Assembly (NCBI GenBank): GCA_010093685.1
Contig: MU006218.1
Span: 221,766 to 285,765 of the forward strand
Direction of reading: 5' to 3'
Length of the DNA stretch: 64,000 nucleotides
Origin: Ophiobolus disseminans
Lineage: Eukaryota; Ascomycota; Dothideomycetes; Pleosporales; Phaeosphaeriaceae
This document shows positions 43,949 to 55,344 of the stretch, one piece after another. Below the pieces are notes generated by a model. It worked only from the letters and a program-made list of their open reading frames with translations. It was not told the origin of the DNA and made no database searches. Within the stretch, counting starts at the first letter, position 1. The number at the start of each line of letters is the position of its first letter. The position numbers and the translations under genes are program-made.

Positions 43949-45271
43949 ATGTCTCCCATTTTCTCCCCCTCCACCGCCTCCACCCTCCGAACATACATCG
44001 ACAATGCCACAAATCCAACCCTTTCATCCCAACCTTTGCCTGGCGCCCTCGTCCACATCGTCGACGCCAAAAATAACGTCCTCTTCTCCCACGGCTCCAG
44101 CACCTCCTCCCCGCCGCCAACCGCAACTTCCATATCCATAGTCCAATCCCTCACCAAACTCGTCGGCGCAATTGCGTTCATGCAACTCGTCGACCGAGGG
44201 CTAGCATCGCTTGACGACGCATCCATCGTTCCCGCGCATTTGCCAGAATTAGCTGCGCAGAAAGTTTTGACGGGGTATACTGTGACTGCAAATGGGGGAA
44301 AGAAATGGACTTTTGAGGAGAGGAGGGGAAATATAACACCTCGTATGCTTTTGAATCATACATACGGCGGCGGACACACGTACTTCAATACCCTGCTATT
44401 CGAATATTTCCAGGACAAGGGGATGTGGGATGATGTGAATGAAGCGGCGGATACTTATAATACGATACTAGAGTCGCCGCTGCTGTGGCACCCAGGAACG
44501 CGCACAAACTATGGACAGGGATTGGATTGGATTGCGGTGTTGATTGAGCGCTTGACGGGACAAGCACTCGCATCGTACCTGCAGGAGAATGTTTTCGCGC
44601 CGCTGGGTATGTCGTCTACGGGCTTTGAACCTGGTTTCGGCGGCGCGGTATTAGAAAAGCCGGGAAAGGAAGATAAATTCTGGCCACGCGTTCTCCGCAC
44701 TTCAGAAGGAATAACAACCCTCGACGCCCTCAAGCCTGAAAAGAAAGAGAGGGATGATGCATTCCCCACCGGTGCATATCACACCGGCCGTCTAGGCACA
44801 GGCCTCATTTCCAGCGCAGCAGATTATACGCGCCTACTCACGCTCTTCTTACCCGAAGACACCACCACCAATACACAAACCCAGCCCATTCTCACACCCT
44901 CATCCCTCCACGAAATAACCTTCCCATCCCTCCCCCCCTCCCTACGCAACTCCTCCCGGCACATTCCCAACTCCGGCGCATCACCCATCATCCTTCCCAC
45001 CGACCTGTCCGCCGCACACATCGACCCCGCCGGAAGCTACGGCCTGGGCGGCGGTGTGCAAGGTGCGGATAGAATACTGGCAGACGGACGAAAAGGCCGG
45101 AGCATGGGGAGTCTATATTGGTACGGCGCAGCGAATACGGAGTACTGGGTAGACGTGCAGAGCGGTATTGTGGTGTATGTGAATGGGAATCATTATCCTT
45201 GGAATGAGGAGGTCTGGATGGGGTTTGTGGCGGGGGTGGAGGGGACTGTGTATGAGGGATTGGAGGGGTAA
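43949..45271 (+). CDS. Beta-lactamase-like serine hydrolase/transpeptidase family protein
   Basis: The intronless gene encodes 440 residues. It has the class-C beta-lactamase/DD-peptidase/esterase fold signature: the nucleophile motif S67-L-T-K70 (SxxK), followed by AFMQLVDRGLASLDD. LLNHTYGG and Y188-G-Q in HPGTRTNYGQGLDWIA take the place of the usual YxN. LASYLQENVFAPLGMSSTGF is typical of the family. A GS-x-YWYGAANTEYWVD region near the C-terminus corresponds to the HxG/KTG strand. Fungal members hydrolyse esters, lactones or amides, and some act in secondary metabolism; none is known to need beta-lactams. No signal peptide is visible, so it is probably cytosolic. The substrate is unknown. 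Confidence 0.88.
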   Translation: MSPIFSPSTASTLRTYIDNATNPTLSSQPLPGALVHIVDAKNNVLFSHGSSTSSPPPTATSISIVQSLTKLVGAIAFMQLVDRGLASLDDASIVPAHLPELAAQKVLTGYTVTANGGKKWTFEERRGNITPRMLLNHTYGGGHTYFNTLLFEYFQDKGMWDDVNEAADTYNTILESPLLWHPGTRTNYGQGLDWIAVLIERLTGQALASYLQENVFAPLGMSSTGFEPGFGGAVLEKPGKEDKFWPRVLRTSEGITTLDALKPEKKERDDAFPTGAYHTGRLGTGLISSAADYTRLLTLFLPEDTTTNTQTQPILTPSSLHEITFPSLPPSLRNSSRHIPNSGASPIILPTDLSAAHIDPAGSYGLGGGVQGADRILADGRKGRSMGSLYWYGAANTEYWVDVQSGIVVYVNGNHYPWNEEVWMGFVAGVEGTVYEGLEG

Positions 45272-45520
45272 TGGGTAGAGGTGGGACTTTGTGGTGTAAA
45301 TGTCCATGGATGATTGCTTTTGTACAAGTTACGTGGAAGAAACCCATCAAACATGGAAAACCGAGGACACAATGCTATCGTCCTAATGACTGCGAGTACG
45401 AAAAAAATCTCGCTCCGTCCGCTATTTGTGCTGACGCCCAGTACCACAACTATACAAGTGAAGAAAGTATAAGCCCCGTCTATCTCCAGAAAGTCCTTTG
45501 CCCTAACGCCGACGAACACT

Positions 45521-48186
45521 CTACGACGCCGCCTTAACCTCCAAAGCACCGTTCGCACTCTCCTTCGCCAACTGTCCATCACCCTCCGACTTCACCGCCG
45601 GTGTGGTTGATCGCTCTTCACCTAGCACTTCTGGCCGCCATTTGCGCAATAGCTTTCCAGCACTTGGCTTTGCGCGATCGTTCTCTTGCCACATATCTGC
45701 CAGCGTGTCGACGACCATTGTCCGGACGGGTGGCCTAAACATGTACAAGTACTGCAGAGACGTACATGCCAGGTCGATACGTTCAGGGTCCTTAGCCATG
45801 GTCTTGAGTCTGGAGAGGATTTCGTGGTCGAGGGCGGGAATCTCAGACAAAAAGCGGAGGAGGATCTTGTCCGTGTGCTCGACGAAGCCAAGGATGCCGT
45901 CGAACATGCGAAGTGCGCAGCGTTGGTAGTTTCCTGTGGTGTCTGATGATGTGTGGCCGTTGACGCCGTTCTTCGTAGACTTCGATGACTGAGCCAGTAT
46001 TTGGTCATTGTACCACTCCTCATTTAGCCACGATATTGCCACATCAATCCGCCTTTTCCAGTCGTGAATAATGTAGTCGTATAGCCCATCTCTTACTGCC
46101 TCGCTTATCGACAAGCTACCCTTAGCGCGTTTTACAGCGTACTCGTCCTTGATACCCTCGTCAGGGTCATCAAGCCCAGCATTGGCGCGAGTAGCGAGCC
46201 GCGAAAGGATAGTTATCCATGCGTCGCGACCGTAGTCAGTCGCGGCGAGTCGGTTGAAACCAGACTTTGTGATTTTGGTCTTTTGGTTTTCGTCAACACT
46301 TGATAGCATGCCGAATGCTCGGTAGACAGTTTGGTCACCGTACTTTTGCACCTCTTGTTCTGAGAGCGGTGGCGCTTCGGGAAGCTTGTATGGTGCGAGA
46401 GCAGTCGGCGGTCCTGACTGGTAGGGGTGATCGGTCGCCGGGAGGCCATCAAGTCTGTTGACGATCTGCTCGGCGTCTTCGGGTTCGAAGTCAGGTTCGT
46501 ATTCCTCTTCGTCCTCTGCGGCGGGGCCTGTTGCTGACTGAGCTGCGGCCTGCTTGGCGGCGTGACTGAGGCTGAGATATCTGGAGCGAACAATCTGTGC
46601 ATACATTAGTTCATGCTTCTGGATGCGCCATGGCCCCTGAAGTCGCACGTGACTTGGCGTCGGGCTAAAACACGGCCACCTAATATAGGGTGGCAAGCAT
46701 GGAAGTGAGGTTCACGTACATTGATTGCATGGTCGAGCTTCTGTGCATCTACAGACTGCAGCACAGGCACGAGAATCCGTAACAGTTGCTCCGGGTCTTT
46801 GAAAGCTTGCACATCAAAGTTCACAGTGCTGCCGTTAGGATCCAGAGTGTACAGCTGGCGCCAGCTGACTGGACCTGGGGGGAGTGGGTGAACAGTTGGC
46901 GCACTAATGGGGGCCTGCGCCGCAACTCGCTGGCGCTTAGCTTGATCAAGGCCGTCAGTTGGCTCTGCAGGTGCTGGCCGCTTGCGACTGGACTCATCAA
47001 AGAGCTCTACACGGCCCCGGTGCATGTGCTCCAGGTATTGCTGTATCCGACCATTGATCTGATTCTCAGGGTTCCTGCATTTCACTTTAGCGGACACTAC
47101 GAGGCGAAGCCAGGCGGCGCATACCTCTTCATGATGTTCATCATCAGCGCGCGCGTTGTGCGCTCTATTGACTTTATGACGACTTTGTTCTTGGAAGTCA
47201 TGGGTGCATTCCCAAGCTTCAAGGGATTGAACTTGAAGAGGCTGGACAGGATCTTGTTTGCAGCAATTGGTCGGCGGTGGATCAGCATGCCCAAGCTGTT
47301 GAGCGTCGCTGTGATGACAAGTCCATCACTGTATCCTGTTAGAGCTGCCAAAGTATGCCTCTAGGTCTATCTAACCTGTGATCTCCATGTATGATGTCCA
47401 ACAGCCGGTCGAGCAGGCCGTGTCCTTCAGCCTCAAGGCTGGCATATGGTATGATGGGGTGGTCACGGGAGACAAGGGCGAGCGAGATGTCGCTGTGGTC
47501 GGGTCTCTGCTGGTCATGAGCACGTCGTATGGTCACTATGACTAAGGCTGTACATACCCTCGGGTCGACTATGCCTGGTGTCTGGACCAGGACCACGCGT
47601 TGGAGGAACTTGATGCAGCATATCCGTATGCCGGGCGCGGCTGTATCCATGCGGCGCAAGATGTTCGCCTTGATGGCCGACATGATCTCCCAGTCGCGGG
47701 CATCGTGGGGGTGCGAGATACTGGGACACGTTCAAGTATGAGAGAGTATTCAACATAGCTGCAATCAGGTGGACGCGGGGCTCAAAGGGAGAATGGCGAT
47801 GCAAAGTACGCTTCTCATAGGGAGGAGTCTATCTGATGTTCAGGGGCGGTGTTCACTTACGTGTGTCTGTAGACGAGCGGGTACACGCTTGCAGCCGCTT
47901 GCACGACGCTCTTGATGACGCTCTTGTCTTCAACATACTCAAGGAAGCCCTTCAGCGTGGGCAGCACCGATGACGCGACGTTCTCCTTTGCATCTGGAGG
48001 CCATGTGGGCGATGCAAAGGCCTCAGCGATGAAATCAGCGCCCCATCGCTGCAGCTCAATGCTCTGGTTCTCTGGGCTGTATTCGATGATAGGGAGCACG
48101 CCCGGTATAATGGTAGGATAGTAGCTACCGTCGCCCAAGGCGAGCGACCGGGCGGACTCGAGCTGCTGCAGAGTTTGCGCGTTCAT
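45521..48186 (-). CDS. PTA1: Symplekin/Pta1, mRNA 3'-end processing scaffold
   Basis: This nuclear scaffold of the cleavage and polyadenylation factor has HEAT-like repeats. Six exons (48186-47861, 47720-47558, 47506-47376, 47328-47125, 47074-46720, 46594-45521) give 750 residues. Introns are 140, 51, 47, 50 and 125 bp. Diagnostic segments are YRHTISHPHDARDWEIMSAI, KANILRRMDTAAPGIRICCI, KFLQRVVLVQTPGIV, LLDRLLDIIHGDHSDGLVI, NSLGMLIHRRPIAANKILSS, TTRALMMNIMKRNPENQING and DGLYDYIIHDWKRRIDVAIS. The match to filamentous-ascomycete symplekin runs through all exons, which supports every junction. It shares a short divergent promoter with COA3. Confidence 0.92.
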
Positions 48187-48478
48187 AGTGTGGTGGATGA
48201 AGGCGCAGGTCACGATGTGGAGCTTTGTTCCTTTGAGTGAAGCTGAAGGGGTTGTGTCGCTTGTTCACGCGCGCGATGCAGTCAGAGTGGTCGCGCGACA
48301 AAGCACAGTAATTGTTGTTGTCGCGGCACGCTCTCCCATTCCCAGCAATGCTAATAACTAATAGGCGAAGGAGTGTGGAGAAGGAGACGGTACGCGCCGG
48401 GTGGTGTTGGTGTCTGGCCTGCCCGGTGAGGTCAGTGTGAGGAGTCGCACGCCGTGAGCGTTGTTGCGGGCGCGCTAG
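48187..48478. promoter_or_regulatory. Divergent promoter PTA1 / COA3
   Basis: Only about 290 bp separate the two divergent start codons. The sequence is GC-rich with CGCGCG clusters and no TATA box, as expected for a bidirectional housekeeping promoter. Confidence 0.5.
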
Positions 48479-48956
48479 ATGGGCTTAGTCATCCAGCGAC
48501 GGAAAGCATCACCGCCGCGAGACCGTCGACTCTTCCCCGCAGGATTGCGAGAGCCTCAGCAAGCCACCATGGGATAGTGAGTGTTGATCATTTGTTTGCT
48601 TGTTGCTGTATACTAATCGACACAGCAAACCCTTCCGATCAACCTACTATGACGAACGCATGCGGGCCTCGCCGGCGCTGCTGCGAACCCGCGCGCCGTA
48701 CCTGATCAAGAACACCATCACAGGCGTAGCTATCTGCACGCTTGTCGTTGGAATCTGTGCGTTTCCCTGAAGGCCAGCTTCAGCCCATCTCTTATACTTG
48801 GCAGATACCTACACCATCAACGCCATTTCTCAAGACGAATTCGACGATGTCATCGTACCCGACGAGCCTGCCCGGCGACCGGCGCAGCCACAAGCCCAGC
48901 AGTTATCAGGTGGAACCACAGTGGCTGTACAGCAGGCTGTTGACGCACGGAGATAA
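48479..48956 (+). CDS. COA3: Cytochrome c oxidase assembly factor Coa3
   Basis: This small inner-membrane mitochondrial protein (CCDC56/Coa3 family) binds newly made Cox1 and links its synthesis to assembly. Exons 48479-48576, 48626-48756 and 48805-48956 (introns 49 and 48 bp) give 126 residues. The core STYYDERMRASPALLRTRAP is followed by YLIKNTITGVAICTLVVGIY, the single TM helix, and then INAISQDEFDDV. The basic N-terminus (RRKASPPRDRRLFPAGLRE) may act in mitochondrial import; a second ATG at 48568 would give a shorter form. The C-terminus is Pro/Gln-rich. The family match is strong for so short a protein. Confidence 0.88.
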
Positions 48957-49121
48957 AGCATGTCGAGGATCATACATTCGTGTATAGTATATAAAGCATT
49001 GGGTTGGCGCTGTAGGCATCTGGAACAATACCACTTCTCGCGCAATTGTAGTGAAAATATATCAAATTATTATTATCTCCATGATGCTGTAGTGAAGCTA
49101 GCTTTGGTTGAAACAACCGCT

Positions 49122-50819
49122 TTATACATAGCCTGGTTGTTTTCGCTGCTGAAACGAATTCACGGCCCGAAGAGCCCCATGGGCTTTGCGTTGATGAACG
49201 TGGTAGATGCAGGGCATGGCGCGGGTGCTGATGCGGCCACGCTTTTCTTGATAAATCTTCCTTACAAGTGCGTGGCGGCGAGCGTAGTCGTCTTTCGTGA
49301 AGCCAATGGAACCATGAGCGAGATCCTCCGCTACTGCTCCATACCGCATCAGCAATTCCACATTTCTGATATCTCCCGAGTTTATAGCCTACAAGAACGG
49401 GGTTGTGAAGATGCCGTCTTCTTCTACCAACTTCATCTTCGTATCCAAGTTGAGTCGCTGTATCAAAAGCTCTGCTATGCCGGGTTAATGGTGATACATT
49501 GCCCCGATGAAGACGTAATGTAGCACGTGTTCAGGCATACTGAGCTGCACATGGTAGCCCTGATCGAGAGCATACCTCAGCATCTTAACATGACCCTCTC
49601 TCGCGGCTACCATCAGTATACGCATTGCATAATGCTTAGTGATGATCTTTTCGCGAGTGAGAAACCTCAGTATCTCGACATTGCCTCCAGTTGCAATGCC
49701 GATTTCTAGCTTAGCACCATCCATCTCACCCATTCAGGGCAGCGGTCTCAATTGTCTGAACAGTTCTTGCAGTTGCGTCGACATCCAGGATGTGCTCGAA
49801 TATCTGACGGTTGTTCCCAGGTACCGCCGCTACAGTTGCATCGTATAGTTGACTCCTGTCGTAGGCAGGCAATGTGGTTGAATTTAGAAGCTCGTGAACG
49901 ATGTCCGCTTGACCGGTTCGGATTGCGAACAGCAGAGCTCGTGGTGGAGACCCCCGTATTGATTAGAAATCGATTGCTCCCGCAGCAATCAACGTGTCTA
50001 CAGTATCTTTCAGGCCAAGTCGACAAGCCATCTCGAGAGGGTATCCAAAGCTCTCACGTATGTGATATGGAAAGATAATGAAGGACTGAGTTGATTGTAT
50101 AGCTATGAACGATGGAAGCTATATATATGTATAGAATGAGAGAGCGTAGGGATAACCCTGCTAGCATGCAACAAAAGCACACACAACTGATGTCCACAGA
50201 GAAACCATCTACAAGCATCTTTGATAGCATTTCATGATCTTCTGTGAGCAGCGCAAGCATGAATCCAGTGGCGCGAAAAGCGTACACGGCACCCCCTTCG
50301 TGGAAGTCTCTCTCAAAGTCGCTGATCCTGGATTTGCCCCGATCATAATCATCTCGGTCAAAGCCGTTGGGTCGGAGGGGCTGTATGCTACTGTCGCAAA
50401 GTCCGCAAATATCCGAGCTCTTGCGTACCAGCTGTACCCAATCTTCCCTTGTGGAAGTGCTACAATATGCTGCCATGTAGTCGCAGGTCATATGCAGATG
50501 AGACTGCAATTGATCAACCTTTCGGTCCCGGTCGCCCAGGAACACATGTATGAGGCGCTTTCTGAAGGATTTGGGCATGGCTTGTGTTTCACCGCGGGTA
50601 AGCTTGCAAAACCAGTGGTCGCGATGGCTTAGGTGACAACCAGCTCGAAGAATTCTGAAGAGTAAGCTTGGAATGAAAGCATTCGGAGAGTGACTTACTG
50701 TTTACTTCTCGAAAGCGACAGACCTCATAGAGAGTCTCCGAATGAACTGCATACTCAATGATGGTTTCGACCAGAACGGCTGGTAGTTCGACAAGAAGCA
50801 TAGCGCCTCGGTTGGTCAT
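49122..50819 (-). pseudogene. F-box-like/ankyrin-repeat gene, broken
   Basis: Exon 1 (50819-50699) encodes MLLVELPAVLVETIIEYAV, an F-box-like helix. An intron at 50644-50698 leads to exon 2 (FRKRLIHVFLGDRDRKVDQL and onward, to about 50180). A second intron of roughly 120 bp probably precedes ankyrin repeats: GYPLEMACRLGLKDTVDTLI, LLFAIRTGQADIVHELLNST, NVEILRFL and AAREGHVKMLRYALDQGYHV. The repeat region is interrupted by TAA at 49963-49965, a frameshift near 49735, TAA at 49485-49487 and TAG at 49389-49391. Sequence between stops is still clearly ankyrin-like (INSGDIRNVELLMRYGAVAE). Splice sites are intact, so this is a decayed native gene; a truncated product from exons 1-2 remains possible. 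Confidence 0.75.
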
Positions 50820-51628
50820 TGGAAGCCTAGAAGATGTGGGCTGCTGTGATATCGTGGCGAGACAGTTAAGGGGTGGTGGGGTTCTACGCTACCGAACTGT
50901 GCAACCACCTCGAGATCATGCTTGTGGCGAAACATGTATGTACCAGGCTCTCGGTACGTCGTGAAAGCCAGAGAAACGGCTAAGCGTGACAACTACATGT
51001 CCGTATGTAAAAGTTGTTCTAAATTCTAAAAAGTGTTTGTAGATATACAGTAGTATGTATCTGTATTTCTGGCTTTTGTAACTCAGGGCATACTAAAAAA
51101 GGCCAAAGCGGGTTCACATATATGTCAGATTGCGACATGCAGGAGTTGTACGCCCGCCCCTAGTGGGAAGCTAACGCGATCGAACCCAAGCCAGATTTGA
51201 TTCGCCGGAACCCTTTTGCGCTGCAACGTCACGGAGTAGAGGCCGACGGCTTCCAAGGTGGTGCACGTCGCATACCGAAGACTACTTATCTCTCATCCTC
51301 GTAATTTTTTGTCTTGGCCCTGAGAAACGTTGAGATGCAAGGCATGGCCAGAGTCCTTGATTGTGTCACAGATACGACAATCTCGGTCTGTGACGTAGTG
51401 GGCGTTGATCGGATCATCACATGCGATTGTTTTGCAACGCACTCAATTCCCATGCTCTGTCCATCATCCCTGCCTTCAGCACTCACGTCAACATAGGACA
51501 ATTGGGTAGATTCAGTCGTTGGGAACACCATCTTCAGCATTCAATTGGCATTGACAGAGCGGCTCCACTTGCATGGCACTTCCTCAGCTGACTACACAAC
51601 GCCGTTGTCAGAGGAAATCGGCGATACG
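50820..51628. other. Intergenic
   Basis: The centre (51.0-51.15 kb) is AT-rich. No gene seen. A short non-ATG open frame continues upstream from the lipase start to 51545; it may be leader or an upstream exon. Confidence 0.45.
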
Positions 51629-53986
51629 ATGAGCACAACTACGGCCACGGCCACTACACAAGAGAAGGAATTCGCCTGCGATGAGACGCCAAAGTCAAAA
51701 ACCGAAGCTGCCATCGAGTTTGCGCAGCAGGCTGAACGCCTGGGCCAGTACGCGCCACATCAGGAGAGCGATGCAACCGGCTCCACTCAAGCGATAGAGG
51801 CAAGATTCATAACCGCCCAAGACCCCGTAATCCTAACTGCAGATGGCGGACGTCTACCTGCAGTGCCTATAGAGGAAGCTACGAGGCTTAATAGGTTGAG
51901 GAACGTGGTCGAGAGCCATGATTCATTCCCAGACGCGCCCGTCGAGCCAAAGACCCGAGTAGCCAAGGACGGCACTGTCCATGGGCTTCTAACAGAGGAG
52001 CAAGAAAAGGAAGGAGAGGGAAAATCAGATGCGCCGCTGGGAGACTCGAAAGCGCCGTGGCGAACCAGCCCTCTGTTCCCGCCCTTGCCAATGTACGGCC
52101 CGCCAACACTTATGAGGAAACTTCACTGCTGGACATTTCGAACATCTTCAGCAGTTTTGTCATTCTTGTTCCTTCTTGTCATCATACTCGGTGCAGCTTT
52201 TACATCCATTCCCGGTTGGACGAAGACTCTAGGACTTCTACTAACTTTCCGGAACCCGGACAAGCGGCGACCATTCTACCACGAGGAAGACAGGCGGAGG
52301 AGAGCACGGAAGGTAGCCGAGAAAGCTTGGAAGAAGCAACAAGGGCCACCAGCAAAGAAAGTGGTCGACGGAGACCTAGAAGACCGAGGCGAAGAGGAAT
52401 TCATTCCCCTCGAAGGCGGGCCAGACCCTTTGAAGTGCGATGTGCGCATCTATGCACGCCGTGTTGGCTTGGAATGCGAGATATTCGACGTACAAACGGA
52501 AGACGGATTCATCATCGAGCTTTGGCACCTCTACAACCCCCGCGAATACAAGCGTGCAGATGGCCCAAAACTAGCACCACATACCGCTGAGGTCTTCCCA
52601 GATAATGGCACATCACGAGGTGTCTCTGGTTCGCAATATTCGGACGGCAATAGGAAATATCCAGTCCTCATGATTCACGGCTTGCTGCAATCAGCTGGTG
52701 CGTACTGCACCAACGACGACGACAGCCTCGCTTTCTTTCTAGCCAAGAGCGGTTACGACGTCTGGCTAGGGAACAACCGATGCGGGTTCAACCCACGGCA
52801 CGTCATGCTCAAGTACGATGACCCGAGGATGTGGGCTTGGAATATCAGGCAAATGGGTGTGATGGATCTGCCAGCACTCATCTCACGGGTCTTGACCGAA
52901 ACTGGTTTCGAGAAACTAGGCATCATTGCTCACAGCCAGGGCACAACCCAATCGCTTGTTGCACTCGCAAAAGAGCAAAGACCGGAGATTGGCGAAAATA
53001 TCTCGGTCTTCTGCGCACTGGCCCCAGCAGCGTACGCCGGCCCTCTCATTGGCAAAGCGCAGTTCAAGTTCATGAGCGTCATCAGCCCGACCATGTTCCG
53101 CATCGTTTTTGGCATCCACGCCTTCATTCCCTTGATGATGACAATGCACTCGCTACTTCCCGGAAACCTTTACGGCGACATGGGCTACCGGGTGTTTGCC
53201 TTCCTCTTCAACTGGACCGACGATCGATGGGAGCGAGACTTGAAGTACCGCATGTTCCAGTTCGCACCAGTATACGTTAGTGCAGAGAGTATGCGATGGT
53301 GGCTTGGTCGTGAGTGCTTTGCGAAGCAAAAGTGCATCCTTGCCACGCGTGAGGAGAAGACTATGGAAGACAAGGAGGACGAAAAGGAAGACCACAGCGC
53401 AAGACACGCCTTGTCTTCGGGTGACAACTCCGACGACGAAAGCCCCGACGATTCTCAGCCTGGAAAGGATGCCCTCAACAGAAACACTCATGGGCTGCAG
53501 AGGAGAAACAGCGCCAATGCACGCCACGCATGGTATGGGCCCGACACGCCGCCCTTTGCGCTCTGGGTATGTGGCGCAGACGATCTTGTCGATGGTCGCC
53601 GCCTACTTCGCCGCTTCGAGCGCGGCCGTGAGCCCTTCGTCGACGTGGTACACTCGAAGATCATCGAGGGCTACGAGCATCTCGACGTCATCTGGGCCAT
53701 GGACGCCATCGAGAAAGTCGGCAAAGAAGTGCGGGAAGTGCTCTGGAAAACCGCACCAGAAGAAGCGAGAAAGATTTGCCGCACACCCAAGGGATGCGAG
53801 GGGATACGCGACTTTTACAAAAGAAGGGGTAACGAGCGGGAGAATGCCACCAGAGAAGTCGACGTCACGGCTGGCGAGTGGAGCGCAAAGGGTGCGGACC
53901 AGGTTGGCGGTGGTAGTGGAGAGGGCGACCGAGACCTTGAAGCTGAGATTCAGCGGACCAAGGAAAAGGTCCTCTCGGTCGAATAG
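51629..53986 (+). CDS. Membrane-anchored steryl-ester/triacylglycerol lipase (Tgl1/Yeh type)
   Basis: The uninterrupted frame from ATG 51629 gives 785 residues. The N-terminal 180 residues are hydrophilic. A TM anchor (AVLSFLFLLVIILGAAF) follows, then a basic stretch. The alpha/beta-hydrolase lipase domain begins VGLECEIFDVQTEDGFIIEL. YPVLMIHGLLQSAGAYC is the oxyanion loop; DVWLGNNRCG is typical of acid/steryl-ester lipases. IIAHSQGTTQ holds the nucleophile Ser, CGADDLVDG the likely Asp, and GYEHLDVIW the His. An acidic, Ser-rich insert separates Ser and Asp. The closest known types are yeast Yeh1/Yeh2/Tgl1, which hydrolyse sterol esters at lipid droplets or the plasma membrane. Its C-terminal tail is charged. 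The exact substrate is inferred. Confidence 0.87.
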   Translation: MSTTTATATTQEKEFACDETPKSKTEAAIEFAQQAERLGQYAPHQESDATGSTQAIEARFITAQDPVILTADGGRLPAVPIEEATRLNRLRNVVESHDSFPDAPVEPKTRVAKDGTVHGLLTEEQEKEGEGKSDAPLGDSKAPWRTSPLFPPLPMYGPPTLMRKLHCWTFRTSSAVLSFLFLLVIILGAAFTSIPGWTKTLGLLLTFRNPDKRRPFYHEEDRRRRARKVAEKAWKKQQGPPAKKVVDGDLEDRGEEEFIPLEGGPDPLKCDVRIYARRVGLECEIFDVQTEDGFIIELWHLYNPREYKRADGPKLAPHTAEVFPDNGTSRGVSGSQYSDGNRKYPVLMIHGLLQSAGAYCTNDDDSLAFFLAKSGYDVWLGNNRCGFNPRHVMLKYDDPRMWAWNIRQMGVMDLPALISRVLTETGFEKLGIIAHSQGTTQSLVALAKEQRPEIGENISVFCALAPAAYAGPLIGKAQFKFMSVISPTMFRIVFGIHAFIPLMMTMHSLLPGNLYGDMGYRVFAFLFNWTDDRWERDLKYRMFQFAPVYVSAESMRWWLGRECFAKQKCILATREEKTMEDKEDEKEDHSARHALSSGDNSDDESPDDSQPGKDALNRNTHGLQRRNSANARHAWYGPDTPPFALWVCGADDLVDGRRLLRRFERGREPFVDVVHSKIIEGYEHLDVIWAMDAIEKVGKEVREVLWKTAPEEARKICRTPKGCEGIRDFYKRRGNERENATREVDVTAGEWSAKGADQVGGGSGEGDRDLEAEIQRTKEKVLSVE

Positions 53987-54547
53987 AAGCAGCAGATCAA
54001 GTGGCATTATTTCCTCTCCGCATACGCACGCCGTTAACCACGGCGTTCTTTCTTTCAGCATACGCGTATACCCATTGTTTCTAAGCAACTAGACTAGTCG
54101 CGTAATTCCCACCAACCAAATCCTAGACTTCCATCCAAATGAATGCCTCGGGGCTGTTCTCAGTACAGGTCGATCGCCCGTGTGACTCAGGCATGCATGC
54201 AGCCAGCGTATCTCGCATAGCAACGCACGCTCAGCTGACTTCGCGTCGCGCGCGCGACGCCCAGTGGCGATTATCGCGCCCGCCTATTCGCTGGGAGGCG
54301 CGGGGCGCCTTGCAGGATGTTCCGATTGGCATCTCACCAAAACGCCCTTTCGTCCACATCGGGATGTCGCTGGATAAGGCGGACGAGACGCGGCTGTAGA
54401 GGTCTTTGGGAAGTATTTAAGAAGGGGGGGGGGGCGCTGTTATGGGTTGGAGAATTGTGTACCTTTAAACAATTCATTTTCAGAGCCGCAATCCTTTTCG
54501 ACACTCGACCCGAATAGCCTTGGAATCTACGGAATTACTCATTCACC
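53987..54547. other. Intergenic
   Basis: A GC-rich stretch with CGCGCGCG near 54250 is followed by an 11-base G run (54424-54434). No gene seen. This is the promoter of the GFA-domain gene. Confidence 0.45.
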
Positions 54548-55186
54548 ATGTCCGACACCACCAAGCCAGAAATCACACTCCCCACCGCACCTGATGCCAA
54601 CACAGCTTCTCAAAAATGTACATTATCCCCCCCTCCCCCATCCAACTCCATCCATACCCCCCTCCTACCCTCACCCCATCCCTCCGCTAACCCCCACCCA
54701 GACCACGCCTCCTGCCACTGCGGCTCCTTCACCTACGACGTAACCGCCTCGCCACCACTCGACGATCCCAGCTGCACCGTCACGGAATGTAACTGCAGTA
54801 TCTGTGCGCGCAATGGGTATCTGTTTATTTATGCGCTGGATGCGAATGTGCAGTTTACCAAGGGGGATATATCTGAGTTGAGGGTGAGTTACGCCCAAAA
54901 AGGACGGGAAGATGAAGGTGGTGATGCTGATACAACGGGTAGTCGTACACCTTCGGCCCCAACCCGCGTGTTGCGCATTACTTTTGCGGAACGTGTGGTG
55001 CGAGTTGCGTAGCGCGGAGCATCGGTACGGTATCCTTCATTCTGCTCTTATACTCCCGGTATGCTGACGCCATGCTCTTTAGATCCTGATTTCTTTGCGG
55101 GGATGACGTGTGTTAATGTTAGGATGTTTGAGGGTGTGGATATTAAGACGTTGAAGACGAAGTTTGCGGATGGGAAGAGTCTTTGA
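54548..55186 (+). CDS. GFA/CENP-V domain protein (glutathione-dependent formaldehyde-activating-like)
   Basis: Four exons (54548-54617, 54702-54883, 54943-55024, 55083-55186; introns 84, 59 and 58 bp) give 145 residues. The zinc-binding fold has cysteine pairs in HASCHCGSFTYDV, TECNCSICARNGYLFIY and HYFCGTCGASCVA, plus the conserved SYTFGPN block. It ends NVRMFEGVDIKTLKTKFADG. The family takes its name from a formaldehyde-glutathione enzyme, but most fungal members have no proven activity, and CENP-V-like roles are known elsewhere. It is a small soluble protein. The first intron is strongly pyrimidine-rich. Confidence 0.85.
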
Positions 55187-55344
55187 GCTGGGGGTGGTGG
55201 GGACGAGACGGGAGTGCTTGGAAGAGAGAGATCGGGACTGGAAGAAGCGCACGTGGATGCAATGAGACCTCTAGCTATTTACTAGCATCTGTCTTTGAGC
55301 AATCCAAGACCCTTGGTTTTGATGGAGAGACAACTCGACCAAGT

